The notes under the pieces: model-generated | What the model was told of the DNA's origin: nothing | Databases searched by the model: none | The model's input: only the letters and a program-made list of their open reading frames with translations | Shown: piece by piece, positions 1 to 8,166 of the stretch | Position numbering within the stretch: position 1 is the stretch's first letter | Layout: each line of letters starts with the position of its first letter | Source of the DNA: Gammaproteobacteria bacterium | GTDB taxonomy: Bacteria > Pseudomonadota > Gammaproteobacteria > UBA1113 | Length of the DNA: 32,803 bases | Reading direction: 5' to 3' | Assembly (NCBI GenBank): GCA_021773295.1 | Contig: JAJFKI010000057.1 | Location: forward strand, 1-32,803 | Position numbers and translations under genes: made by a program

Positions 1-1
1 G

Positions 2-310
2 TGCATTGAGGCCACCTTAGCCACCCTTAAAACAGGCGAGACATATCGCACCAATAGCTCGGGTATTAAAGCCATGCTGGCCATTGAGCCTGGCTTGTCT
101 GCTCACGATAAATTGGCGCGCTACGCTGCACTTTCACGGGAAAGACGGCAACAACGAAAAGGCTTTGTTGCGACATTCTTTTGGAATCGTAATAAGCGGG
201 TGGATGACTTTTATCGCGTGATGAGCAAGGTGGACTGTGAACAACCCAATACCGTCGAAGCGGCACGTACCTTTATGAGTGCGCTGGATTATCGGCGGAT
301 GAGGAAGTGA
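2..310 (+). CDS. Partial gene (3' end), unknown function, start of the T4SS operon
   Basis: The reading frame is open from base 2 to the stop at 308-310, giving 102 residues, so the gene begins outside the window. The visible part is basic and hydrophilic, with an Arg-rich stretch (RERRQQRK) and a WNRNKR segment, and no membrane segment or signal peptide. I do not recognise the family. It sits just upstream of an acidic small gene, an SSB-like gene and the virB genes, where Lvh-type systems carry accessory lvr genes, so a transfer-related role is possible but is inference only. The stop TGA overlaps a GTG of the next frame, consistent with translational coupling. Confidence 0.6.
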   Translation, partial: CIEATLATLKTGETYRTNSSGIKAMLAIEPGLSAHDKLARYAALSRERRQQRKGFVATFFWNRNKRVDDFYRVMSKVDCEQPNTVEAARTFMSALDYRRMRK

Positions 311-342
311 CGGTAAACACAACGAAGAGGACTCCTATAAAA

Positions 343-543
343 ATGAGTGATGCTAACAACAATAAAGGTGCGAGCAGTGACGGTCATGACGTGCCAGCGG
401 AGGCTGCGCCGTCGTTGGAAACACTGTCGCCGGCATTGAAGCAGCAAGCTTCGGCGCTAGCATCTTTCGCAAAAGTCTTGCGACAACAGCGACAAGCACA
501 ACAGGATGAGGCACAGGGCGCTTGCCCTGATGACGCCGCGTAA
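343..543 (+). CDS. Small acidic hypothetical protein in the T4SS operon
   Basis: A 66-residue protein starting at ATG 343, preceded by an AAGAGG-like ribosome binding site at 325-330. An alternative GTG at 307 overlaps the previous stop (GTGA) and would add 12 residues. The product is low in complexity: a polar N-terminus with Asn, Ser and Asp, then an Ala/Gln-rich helix (about residues 30-55, many Q, A and R) and an acidic tail. There is no signal peptide or membrane segment. I do not recognise a family. Position between the partial gene and the SSB-like gene suggests co-transcription with the secretion genes. Confidence 0.5.
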   Translation: MSDANNNKGASSDGHDVPAEAAPSLETLSPALKQQASALASFAKVLRQQRQAQQDEAQGACPDDAA

Positions 544-593
544 TGAAATACAGAGTACTGAGAGAAACCTAACAAACACCTGAGGAGGTAATG

Positions 594-983
594 ATGAAAA
601 TTAACAAAGGTACCGGCGCATGTTTCGTCGTCATTGGTCGTTTAAAAGAAGTGCCCACGTTGCGGGCCACCAGCACGGGTACGCCCGTGACTAACATTGT
701 GCTAGCCGTGGATGAGGTTAGCTACAAGGATGGCAAGGAAGAGCCTGTGTGCACGCAATGGATTCCTATCACGGTGTGGGGCGTTGCCGCGACATTTTTA
801 AGTGGGAGCGCACGCCCAGGCTTGCGCCTGTATGTGGAGGCCAACGTTAAAATCGAAAAAGAAAGCGTCGCAGACAGTGAGGGGAAAGCCCATGCCTTTT
901 ACATCCCAGCGTTTCATGCCAATGATATTTCAGTGATAGACGCGCTTCGTCTCTCACCATCAACACAAGCGGAGGCAGAATGA
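594..983 (+). CDS. Single-stranded-DNA-binding (SSB/OB-fold) protein
   Basis: 129 residues. The N-terminal half follows the SSB OB-fold pattern: FVVIGRLKEVPTLR, then TGTPVTNIVLAVDE, then QWIPITVWG, then RLYVEANVKIE, in the order and spacing known from bacterial SSB (strand 1 with GRL, strand 2 with ANF-like, the WI/WG strand, then the VEG-like strand). It lacks the long Gly/Pro-rich tail and acidic tip of housekeeping SSB, so it probably does not recruit the usual SSB partners. Start: a GAGGAGG site at 582-588 fits ATG 594 (5-base gap) better than ATG 591 (2-base gap). Its stop overlaps the virB2 start (ATGA, 980-983). Likely role: coating transferred or recipient single-stranded DNA; this is inferred from family and context. 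Confidence 0.75.
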   Translation: MKINKGTGACFVVIGRLKEVPTLRATSTGTPVTNIVLAVDEVSYKDGKEEPVCTQWIPITVWGVAATFLSGSARPGLRLYVEANVKIEKESVADSEGKAHAFYIPAFHANDISVIDALRLSPSTQAEAE

Positions 984-1282
984 ACATGAATGTTAACAGC
1001 CGGATAAAACCACGGTTGTCTTTGATGTCCCTGGCTTTCTTGCCATCTCTAGCCTTCGCGGGCAGCGGTGAAGATGTGCTTTCCAGTGTTTTACGCGGGT
1101 TGATTACCTTGCTTACCTCAACCCCGGCACGCTTAATGTTTGTGGTGGCCATCATTGGCGTGGGCTATGGCACCTTAGTGCTTGGTAAAATTCCCAAAGA
1201 GCGAGCTGTCGGCATTGTGGTAGGCATTGGGATTGTTTTTAGTGGCTTTTACATCGCACAAAAGATGGGGCTGGGGGTATAA
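980..1282 (+). CDS. virB2: VirB2-type pilin of the type IV secretion system
   Basis: 100 residues. The N-terminus is a signal peptide with a basic start (NSRIKPR), a hydrophobic core (LSLMSLAFLPSL) and a likely cut after AFA near residue 27. The mature part has two hydrophobic segments (about residues 53-70 and 78-95) separated by a short basic loop with KIPKERA, the standard VirB2/TrbC pilin layout. VirB2 is inserted in the inner membrane and assembles the conjugative pilus. The start ATG overlaps the ssb-like stop by four bases and has a GGAGG site at 971-975. virB3 follows after four bases. Confidence 0.9.
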   Translation: MNMNVNSRIKPRLSLMSLAFLPSLAFAGSGEDVLSSVLRGLITLLTSTPARLMFVVAIIGVGYGTLVLGKIPKERAVGIVVGIGIVFSGFYIAQKMGLGV

Positions 1283-1286
1283 CGCA

Positions 1287-1583
1287 ATGAGTACAAGCGA
1301 AGAAGACTTAATGATAAATCCCTTGTTCGTGGCGCTAACCCGCCCGCCGATGCTGCTTGGCGTAACGATGGACTACTTAGGGCTTAATGTCATGGTAGCC
1401 TTATGTGGCTTTATCGCTTTTTCCTCGCCACTGTTTTTAATCATGGTGTTACCGCTGCATATGCTGGGCGTGATGGTGTGTGCTATCGATCACAACATCT
1501 TTCGCTTGTTGTATACACGCCTACACTGCCAAACCGTACCAAATAAATCACGTTGGGGATGTCAAAGTTATGAGCCGTATTGA
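1287..1583 (+). CDS. virB3: VirB3 inner-membrane component of the T4SS
   Basis: 98 residues. The N-terminus carries the VirB3 signature NPLFVALTRPPM, followed by two closely spaced hydrophobic segments (about 28-45 and 47-65) and a short basic C-terminal tail. VirB3 is a small inner-membrane protein that works with the VirB4 ATPase. I chose ATG 1287, four bases after virB2; the frame is open further upstream into virB2 but that would be a shadow. The C-terminal 14 bases overlap the virB4 start, so the two are probably translationally coupled. Confidence 0.88.
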   Translation: MSTSEEDLMINPLFVALTRPPMLLGVTMDYLGLNVMVALCGFIAFSSPLFLIMVLPLHMLGVMVCAIDHNIFRLLYTRLHCQTVPNKSRWGCQSYEPY

Positions 1584-4062
1584 TTCAAGCGTTAAAATAG
1601 CGCGTCAAGAAGTGGGTGTTTCAACACATGTGCCGATCACCCACTTTAATTCACCGACTATCTTGGAGTCTACTAGTGGTGCCTTGTTTTCAGTGATTAA
1701 AGTCGCCGGCGTGCCGTTTGAAACGGAGAAGACCGATACGGTGAATGGACATCAGCAGGCTTGGCATCGCGCCTTAACGGCCCTTGATGAACGCTTTAGT
1801 GTGGTGGGCACCGTGCATCGTCGCAAAGAAAACTGTGACTTAGGCGGGTACTTTAGCACTGCCTTTGCAACGTCCGTGGATGATGCTTATCACGCACAAT
1901 TTAAAGGCTCTTCAATGTACGTGAATGAACTTTACTTAGCAATTGTCTATAAAGGAATAACCACCGGCCATACCGGCAAAGTAACGCGTCTACTCCAAAA
2001 AGTCAGCGGGCGCTATGTCAAACAAGCACGAGAAGCTCGCCGTGAACATGACATCAAGCAATTAACACAAGCGGTATTTCAGCTAACCACCTCGTTATCC
2101 GCCTTTCGTCCCCACGTGATGGGCGAAGAGGATGAGGCACTCGGATACAGTGAATTACTGTCCTATGTGAGCCTGTTGGTGAACGGTGGTGAGCCCTTGA
2201 AATTTAAATACCCCACCCATTGCCCACCGGTTGCGACAACCTTTGATAATGCCTTAGCAGCACAACAGCGTTACCCCCTTGGCAATGTGGCGCAGTATGT
2301 CACGGCCAAACGCTTATTCTTTGGAGACTGCATCCAATTTCAAGGGGCGCTACCCAGCGACGCTCGCTTTGGCGCCATGGTTTCAGTCAAACGTTATGGC
2401 GCAGACACGGCCAGCGTTATGTTGGATCCCTTGCTGCGCTTAGATTGCGAATTCATCAGTACCCACAGCTTTACCATAGAAAGTAAAGCACAAGCAGACA
2501 AACGGATTTCACGGCAAACCAATAAATTACTCAATGCAGAGGATGCCGCGGTGAGTCAATTAGAGGGCTTATTGGCAGCGCGCGATATGTTGGCCAGCGA
2601 TCGCATGGCCATGGGGTACCATCACAACAGTGTATTGTTGCTCAGTGACTCAAAGGAAGCGCTAGAAGGGCACGTCGCTAATACCATCACCTGTTACATG
2701 AATGCAGGCATGGTTGCGGTGAGAGAAACCTTGGGACAAGAAGCGGCGTTCTGGGCGCAGCTTCCTACCAATGCGCGCTATCGGGCACGGGCCAGCTTAA
2801 TGACCTCCGAAAACTTCGTTGATTTTTTCCCCTTACATAATTATCGCACGGGGTTTCGTGACGGTAACCATTTAGGCGCTGCCTTAACCTTGGTTCAAAC
2901 CCCCTCTAAAACACCGCTGTTTTTAAACTTACATGCCCGTGGCCCTCTCGATAATCCAGCGCCAGGCCATACCACCTTAATTGGGGGCAATGGCTCAGGT
3001 AAAACCGTGGCTATGTGCTTTTTGGACGCACAGTTGAACCGGTATGGTGGCAGCAGTTTTTTCTTTGACAGAAATCGTGGTGCCGAAATTTATATTCGTG
3101 CCAGTGGCGGTTATTATGCGGTGCTCTCTCCCGATCATGCACAAGATATCCAGTTTAATCCGCTGCAGCTGGAAGATACGCCGACAAATCGAAAATTTTG
3201 TAAGGACTGGCTCGTGCAGTTAGTGCGACGAGAAGACGAAGTGGCGGTTGACGAAGCGGTGGTGGAACAATTAGAGCACTGTGTGGCGTATGCCTTTGAA
3301 CAATTAGCCGCAGAGCATCGTACCTTAAGCAATGCCACTAAGGTGTTGCCGGTGAACTTTGAGCGCTGGATTCTCTTAAAGCGTTGGCTCAAAGGGGATC
3401 TAAAACAGACGGATGGTGAGTATGCGTATTTATTCGATCATGCGGTGGACGCTTTATCCATGCGGAAAAAAATGGGATTTGATATGACCCACTTTCTGGA
3501 TAATGAACCCCCCAGTGTGTTAGCGGCAGTGACCATGTATTTGTTTCATCGATTGGACATTAGCTTAAACGAGGGCGGGCCGCTCGTGTCGGTCTTTTTG
3601 GATGAAGCGTGGCAATATTTAGATAACCCCTATTGGCAAAGCAAATTAAAAAAATGGTTGCCGACCTTGCGTAAACTCAATTGTCATCTTGTGTTTGCAA
3701 CCCAGTCCCCTAAGAGTGTGGCCTTCTCGGCCATTAGCCATACTATTTTAGATAACTGCGCCACGAATCTTTACTTTGCCAACCCGCAAGCAAAGCCGGA
3801 ACATTACATCGACGGGTTTAACTTAACACAGACCGAGTTTGCCTGCATTCGTGACAACGAACCACAATCGCGCCTCTTTTTATATAAGCAAGGACATACA
3901 TCGTCACTGGGAAAACTGAATTTATCCCACTTAAAAGAATTGCTCTCCATCATGTCGGGCACACAAGCGACGGTGAATCTCCTCACGCGCCTTCGTGAAG
4001 AGGTAGGCGACGACCCGGCGGCGTGGATCCCGCTATTTTTAAAGAGGAGACAGGTATTATGA
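1570..4062 (+). CDS. virB4: VirB4 ATPase of the T4SS
   Basis: 830 residues, the usual size for VirB4/TrbE. The N-terminal half is the CagE/TrbE/VirB domain; the C-terminal half is a RecA-like ATPase with Walker A GGNGSGKT near residue 472 and Walker B VSVFLDEAW near 677, followed by the conserved ATQSPKS region. VirB4 is the cytoplasmic or membrane-associated ATPase that drives pilus assembly and energises transfer. Start: ATG 1570 (MSRIDSS) has a GGGGA site at 1555-1559; the longer frame from 1480 runs inside virB3 and is not needed. The stop overlaps the virB5 start region (ATGATG at 4059-4064). Confidence 0.95.
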   Translation: MSRIDSSVKIARQEVGVSTHVPITHFNSPTILESTSGALFSVIKVAGVPFETEKTDTVNGHQQAWHRALTALDERFSVVGTVHRRKENCDLGGYFSTAFATSVDDAYHAQFKGSSMYVNELYLAIVYKGITTGHTGKVTRLLQKVSGRYVKQAREARREHDIKQLTQAVFQLTTSLSAFRPHVMGEEDEALGYSELLSYVSLLVNGGEPLKFKYPTHCPPVATTFDNALAAQQRYPLGNVAQYVTAKRLFFGDCIQFQGALPSDARFGAMVSVKRYGADTASVMLDPLLRLDCEFISTHSFTIESKAQADKRISRQTNKLLNAEDAAVSQLEGLLAARDMLASDRMAMGYHHNSVLLLSDSKEALEGHVANTITCYMNAGMVAVRETLGQEAAFWAQLPTNARYRARASLMTSENFVDFFPLHNYRTGFRDGNHLGAALTLVQTPSKTPLFLNLHARGPLDNPAPGHTTLIGGNGSGKTVAMCFLDAQLNRYGGSSFFFDRNRGAEIYIRASGGYYAVLSPDHAQDIQFNPLQLEDTPTNRKFCKDWLVQLVRREDEVAVDEAVVEQLEHCVAYAFEQLAAEHRTLSNATKVLPVNFERWILLKRWLKGDLKQTDGEYAYLFDHAVDALSMRKKMGFDMTHFLDNEPPSVLAAVTMYLFHRLDISLNEGGPLVSVFLDEAWQYLDNPYWQSKLKKWLPTLRKLNCHLVFATQSPKSVAFSAISHTILDNCATNLYFANPQAKPEHYIDGFNLTQTEFACIRDNEPQSRLFLYKQGHTSSLGKLNLSHLKELLSIMSGTQATVNLLTRLREEVGDDPAAWIPLFLKRRQVL

Positions 4063-4784
4063 TGAAACGACGTTATTATTTAAAGGTTGGATTAATGGGG
4101 CTCTTCCTCATCGTGTCGATACGCGCCTTTGCCGATGCGCCCGTCATCGATTTTGCCGCAGTGACAAACCTCATTAAAAGTTACAAACAATTGAAAACCC
4201 AATATGATCTGTTGCACCAAACCTATCAAAATGCGCAGCAGCAGCTAGATAGAGCCAAGGCATTGGTCAATGATAATGAAGGACATTATGGCTTTGGGGG
4301 GTTAAAGGATAGTGCGTCTGACTTTAAAAACCGTCAGTGGTCGCCCAGCAGTTGGAAGCAGACCCTGCAAGGGCTATCAGGTGGGAATTCGGCGCGCTAC
4401 CAGGAGCTGGTCTCGCTCTATAAACGCGATCACCCAACACTGCCGACAGCAGAGTATGAAAAGGGCGCCAGCAAAGAAAGAGCAACGGCTTACGAGCAGT
4501 CGGTAGAGGTCAATAGAGCAGCTGTGGTGAATTCAACCTATGCCTTTGACAATATCAAAACACACCTAGACACCTTGCATGCACTGACCCAAAAAATTGA
4601 TACAGCACCCAATACGAAAGCCGCGATGGATTTGAATTCCAGAATTGTGGCGGAGTCCGCCTACATCCAAGCCCAAGAATTAAAAATGCAAATTGTGACG
4701 AATCAGCAACTGGCGCAAACCAGTGCCGAGGGCCTGGCCAGTAAAACGGCGAGCGCTAAATTTAATACCATACCCGATGAATAG
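4059..4784 (+). CDS. virB5: VirB5 pilus-associated protein
   Basis: 241 residues. It starts with a clear signal peptide (MMKRRYYLKVGLMGLFLIV, cut after AFA near residue 27). The mature N-terminus is the typical VirB5 long helix with a heptad-like run of Q, L and Y (KSYKQLKTQYDLLHQTY) and then a GFGGL segment; the rest is predicted mostly helical and ends in a Lys/Ala-rich helix. VirB5 is a periplasmic, minor pilus-tip component. Start: ATG 4059 with GAGGAG at 4044-4049; ATG 4062 is equally possible. The start codon overlaps the virB4 stop. Confidence 0.88.
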   Translation: MMKRRYYLKVGLMGLFLIVSIRAFADAPVIDFAAVTNLIKSYKQLKTQYDLLHQTYQNAQQQLDRAKALVNDNEGHYGFGGLKDSASDFKNRQWSPSSWKQTLQGLSGGNSARYQELVSLYKRDHPTLPTAEYEKGASKERATAYEQSVEVNRAAVVNSTYAFDNIKTHLDTLHALTQKIDTAPNTKAAMDLNSRIVAESAYIQAQELKMQIVTNQQLAQTSAEGLASKTASAKFNTIPDE

Positions 4785-4793
4785 GAGGGAACA

Positions 4794-4940
4794 ATGAAAC
4801 GATGTTGCTTAGTACTGGTACTCATCGTACTCACCGGATTAACTGCAGGGTGTACCGGCGATAACCTGCGGGCGCCTTGCCCGAACTTTGGCGCGAATTG
4901 CGCCCAATCTCCAGTGAATGGCTGGGGCGGGAATGAGTAA
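4794..4940 (+). CDS. virB7: VirB7-like lipoprotein (48 residues)
   Basis: A very short gene, ATG 4794 to TAA 4940, with a strong GGAGGG site at 4784-4789. The product begins MKRCC, has a hydrophobic core (LVLVLIVLTGL) and a lipobox LTAG-C at residues 17-20, so it should be a lipoprotein. The mature part has two further cysteines and a C..P.N.W-like C-terminus (CAQSPVNGW), as in TrwH/VirB7 proteins. VirB7 anchors and stabilises VirB9 in the outer-membrane core complex. Position between virB5 and virB6 is standard. Confidence 0.85.
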   Translation: MKRCCLVLVLIVLTGLTAGCTGDNLRAPCPNFGANCAQSPVNGWGGNE

Positions 4941-4974
4941 GACTTTTTTTACATTAAACCAAGGAGACGATTGG

Positions 4975-5352
4975 ATGAAAATAACACGAGCAAAAACACT
5001 TTTCAGTGGGGTGGCGACACTCATCGTTGTAGCGACATTGGTTGGCTGCAAAGGGCATCAAAACCCGTTAAGCAAGGCAGCGCCTAAAGAGGCGGCGAGC
5101 TTTTTAGTACAAGCCTCCGTGGCGGCAGAAAAGCAATTAAAGGTATTTCGTGCGCCGGGGGGTTACCAGTATGGGCGTTGTATGAGTGGCCATACCGCTA
5201 CCTTTAGGTGTTTGTCGCTCTATAAAGCCATGGCGGTCTATGCTAAAACGTCGCCAGCGTTCAAGGCCGTGACACAGCGTGACTTAATGGATAAGACGAT
5301 GTTTAAGCAGCTAAAAGAAGATTATCAGCGAGAGCAGTTTAATAACATTTAA
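4975..5352 (+). CDS. Second small lipoprotein of the T4SS operon; possible exclusion or core-accessory protein
   Basis: 125 residues from ATG 4975, with AAGGAGA at 4961-4967. The N-terminus is a lipoprotein signal (hydrophobic GVATLIVVATL, lipobox LVG-C at residue 24). The mature domain is about 100 residues, mostly helical, with the conserved-looking block YGRCMSGHTATFRCL containing two Cys that could form a disulfide. Genes in this slot between virB7 and virB6 of other systems include entry-exclusion lipoproteins (EexN-like) and the Lvh-specific lvrD; I cannot match it to either with confidence. It is co-transcribed with the virB genes. Confidence 0.7.
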   Translation: MKITRAKTLFSGVATLIVVATLVGCKGHQNPLSKAAPKEAASFLVQASVAAEKQLKVFRAPGGYQYGRCMSGHTATFRCLSLYKAMAVYAKTSPAFKAVTQRDLMDKTMFKQLKEDYQREQFNNI

Positions 5353-5383
5353 TGAATCCATAAATCCCTGAGGAAACGCGACC

Positions 5384-6445
5384 ATGTTTGACATCATTCC
5401 AGCGCCTAGCAGTATGACCATCATTGAAACCTTGTTTCAAGAGTTGGATTTATTGCTTAACAACTATGTCTTTAATGCCTATACGGCATTGGCGCAATAT
5501 TTAAAAACGCCGCTGGCGCTGGCAATGATTTTGACGATTGTGATTTTGGGATGGTCCATTACGCAGGGCCACGTTAAGCTCTCCATGAGCAATCTACTTA
5601 AAACGAGCGTTAAGTTAGCGCTGGTGTATACCGCTGCGATGAAGTGGGGTTGGTTTAGTCACACTGTGGTTAACCTCATTAACGTGGGGGCTGGCCAATT
5701 GGGTCAAGTACTCATTGATGCAACGCCGGTGCCCATCCCGCATGTGAGAGGGAGTGGCATCAATGGGGCGATGCAATTCGCCCTTATCGAATTTGTCAAA
5801 ATCGGTGGCTGGATTTGGAATAAGGGTTCGTGGAATAACATGGGGCCCTATTTTACCGCCGGAATGATTTGGGCCTTTGGGTATGCCTTAATCTTAATTG
5901 CCGTCATTGAGTTAGCACTCGCTAAAATCATGCTAGCCATTCTGTTTGCCACAGCGCCCTTATTTGTGGGATTTACCCTCTTTAAACCCACCCACACGTT
6001 CTTTGATCGCTGGCTGGGTGCCTGTGTGGGCTTTGGGCTCTTAATGATTTTTGTCTCTAGCATGTTAGCACTGGCATTGAGTATGGCTCAGTGGGCTATC
6101 GGTACCAGTTATATCGATCATGCAGTTGGGATAAACCTCGTGGGTTATATCCCCATCATGGTGGTGGGCGCACTCGGCATTGGCATCATTCTTAAGGCGG
6201 CACAGCTAGCCCAATCCATTGGGGGAACCGTCACCACATCATCAGGCTCAGCCTTGTTAGCAGGCACCGTTGGTGGCTTGGCCAGCCGTGCCTTGCCCGT
6301 CGTAAAAGGGACAGGTGGTGCAAGTAAAAAATTAATGGGTATGGGGAATTCAGGCAGCAAAAAACTCATGGGTTTGGGTGGCGCTATCGGCCAAAACGCG
6401 CTGTCATCCATGCGTGCGATTCGCAGCAGCTTGACTAAACCATAA
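5384..6445 (+). CDS. virB6: VirB6/TrbL polytopic inner-membrane channel protein
   Basis: 353 residues. Hydrophobic segments occur at about residues 45-65, 75-95, 155-180, 183-205, 210-235 and 250-275, giving a polytopic protein with a large periplasmic loop between about 95 and 155 and a Gly/Ser-rich, basic C-terminal tail. This is the layout of VirB6/TrbL, and the motif around FATAPLFVGFTLFKPT followed by a W-containing segment is typical of the family. It forms part of the inner-membrane translocation path. AGGAA at 5371-5375 precedes ATG 5384. Confidence 0.9.
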   Translation: MFDIIPAPSSMTIIETLFQELDLLLNNYVFNAYTALAQYLKTPLALAMILTIVILGWSITQGHVKLSMSNLLKTSVKLALVYTAAMKWGWFSHTVVNLINVGAGQLGQVLIDATPVPIPHVRGSGINGAMQFALIEFVKIGGWIWNKGSWNNMGPYFTAGMIWAFGYALILIAVIELALAKIMLAILFATAPLFVGFTLFKPTHTFFDRWLGACVGFGLLMIFVSSMLALALSMAQWAIGTSYIDHAVGINLVGYIPIMVVGALGIGIILKAAQLAQSIGGTVTTSSGSALLAGTVGGLASRALPVVKGTGGASKKLMGMGNSGSKKLMGLGGAIGQNALSSMRAIRSSLTKP

Positions 6446-6474
6446 CGTACAACATGACACAACAGGAGACATCA

Positions 6475-7356
6475 ATGGGACAACCATTCGGAAAAAGAAT
6501 CACAAAGGGCATGCGCTGGTTGCGCCAGCAATTAGCACACGCTAAGCTCGCTCAGCCTGGGCCTGCCGGTGAGAAGCGGCACATGGGTGAGCCACCCACT
6601 GAGCCAGATGTCGCAAAGGCTATATTAGAAGCTTCACAGGATAAACAATATTTTGTTACCGCACGTAGTTGGGCAGATGATGTGTATACGAGCGCCATTG
6701 TTTCAAGGAATCGTTACAAGTTAGCCTTTTTTGTGGCGATGGGTTTATGTGTCGCGTTGAGCATTGCGATTGACGGTTTAATTCCACTGCAACGCCTTGC
6801 GCCTCTATTGGTAAATCACTATCAAGACGGACATGTGGTGGTACAACCCATAAGCCAGCCGGCAGCGCCCGCCTCAAAGGCCGAAGTGGAAAGCGATTTG
6901 GTTCACTATGTGATTAATCGTGAGAGTTATGATTCAACCTCGTATAAGTCACAATATATTTTAGCGAGTGTGTTATCCAATAAAGCCGTTGCCAACCAGT
7001 ATATGGCAGAGCAAGATAGACACTCACCAAATTCCCCCATCAATGTCTTCGGCAAGAAGGGGTATCGAACAGCACGTGTGGAAACCCTTGTGTTTTTGGA
7101 CTCAGCGGCTGATAACAAAGGGTTACCCAAAACAGAGCAAACCCACCAAAATTTGGCAAAGGTGTATTTCACCACCACCGATTATCGTAAAACGTCCACC
7201 CGTGGTCGGTCACACCCACAGGTTGCATTGGTCTCGTGGACTTACCGTGGAACCCCCGTATCGCCTGCGGAGGCTTGGCAGGATTGGAATGGGTTTACCG
7301 TCACCCGCTATACCGTTCAACAACGAAATATCACCTCAACACAAGGAGCATTCTAA
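6475..7356 (+). CDS. virB8: VirB8 bitopic inner-membrane protein
   Basis: 293 residues from ATG 6475, chosen because AGGAG lies at 6464-6468, six bases ahead; ATG 6454 would place that site inside the gene. A cytoplasmic N-terminal region of about 80 residues, longer than in many VirB8 proteins, precedes one membrane segment (LAFFVAMGLCVALSIAI). The periplasmic VirB8 domain follows, with the typical VHYVINRESYD motif and a C-terminal TWTYRG-like strand region. VirB8 is an assembly factor contacting VirB9 and VirB10. The stop overlaps the virB9 start by one base (TAATG). Confidence 0.92.
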   Translation: MGQPFGKRITKGMRWLRQQLAHAKLAQPGPAGEKRHMGEPPTEPDVAKAILEASQDKQYFVTARSWADDVYTSAIVSRNRYKLAFFVAMGLCVALSIAIDGLIPLQRLAPLLVNHYQDGHVVVQPISQPAAPASKAEVESDLVHYVINRESYDSTSYKSQYILASVLSNKAVANQYMAEQDRHSPNSPINVFGKKGYRTARVETLVFLDSAADNKGLPKTEQTHQNLAKVYFTTTDYRKTSTRGRSHPQVALVSWTYRGTPVSPAEAWQDWNGFTVTRYTVQQRNITSTQGAF

Positions 7357-8162
7357 TGAAAGATTATCGTACGAGTCAGCGACTGTTACCCATCCTATTA
7401 ATGATGTCGCTTGTCGGCTCACTCATTGGTGGCCCTAGGGCCTTTGCCGCACAAACGCCGCGTGGTTTATCCACAGATGCTCGCATTAAGCGGGTGGCCT
7501 ACCAGCGCGACAACGTGGTGCCGGTGCGGGCAACGACCTTTACCACCACCCAGATTGTCTTTGGCCCGGATGAGCGTATTGAAAATATTCAAAACGGGGA
7601 TTTGACGGCATGGACCATCAGCGTTGAAAAAGGGTTGCCCAATATGATGTTCTTAAAGCCCACCATGTTGGACTCCAATACCAATATGACGGTGGTCACC
7701 AATCGTCACACCTATTACTTTCAATTAATGAGTGGGCCGCGCCAAGGACGAGGGAAAACCACCTATGCATTGGCGTTTACCTATCCGGAGCAAGCGCATA
7801 CCGCGATGCTAGCCGCGGTGCGTTATAACCGCGAGCAGCAACACGCTATTTTAAATGCTCATAAGAACCCCAAAAACTATCATTGGAATTATAGTTTCAG
7901 TGGGGATCATAGCATCATGCCCCTGCATATTTTTGATGATGGCCATTTTACCTATATGCAATTGCAACCTGAGCAAGTGGTGCCAGCAATCTTTGCGGTG
8001 GACAATAAATCTGGCAAAGAGTCGGTAGTCAATTACCGCCGCGAAGGCAATTACTTAGTGGTGCAACAAATTGCGCCCCAGTTTACCTTGCGTGAAGGTA
8101 AAGATCATGTAGCCAGTGTCTTTAACAAACGGCTAACGCAGCCGTCAAAGCGAAGAGGGTAA
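7356..8162 (+). CDS. virB9: VirB9 outer-membrane core protein
   Basis: 268 residues from ATG 7356, with AAGGAG at 7343-7348. A signal peptide (LLPILLMMSLVGSLIGG, cut after AFA near residue 31) is followed by the VirB9/CagX domain: DARIKRVAYQRDNVV, the FGPDERIENI strand and a C-terminal YRREGNYLVVQQ region that in the family contacts VirB7 and VirB10. It is periplasmic and outer-membrane associated, part of the core complex. The frame open upstream of 7356 is a shadow of virB8. Confidence 0.93.
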   Translation: MKDYRTSQRLLPILLMMSLVGSLIGGPRAFAAQTPRGLSTDARIKRVAYQRDNVVPVRATTFTTTQIVFGPDERIENIQNGDLTAWTISVEKGLPNMMFLKPTMLDSNTNMTVVTNRHTYYFQLMSGPRQGRGKTTYALAFTYPEQAHTAMLAAVRYNREQQHAILNAHKNPKNYHWNYSFSGDHSIMPLHIFDDGHFTYMQLQPEQVVPAIFAVDNKSGKESVVNYRREGNYLVVQQIAPQFTLREGKDHVASVFNKRLTQPSKRRG

Positions 8163-8166
8163 GGTT

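Noticed and set aside
7236..7355. Longer start for virB9
   Set aside because: The extra residues come from the shadow of virB8; the ATG at 7356 has a good binding site and is followed by a signal peptide.
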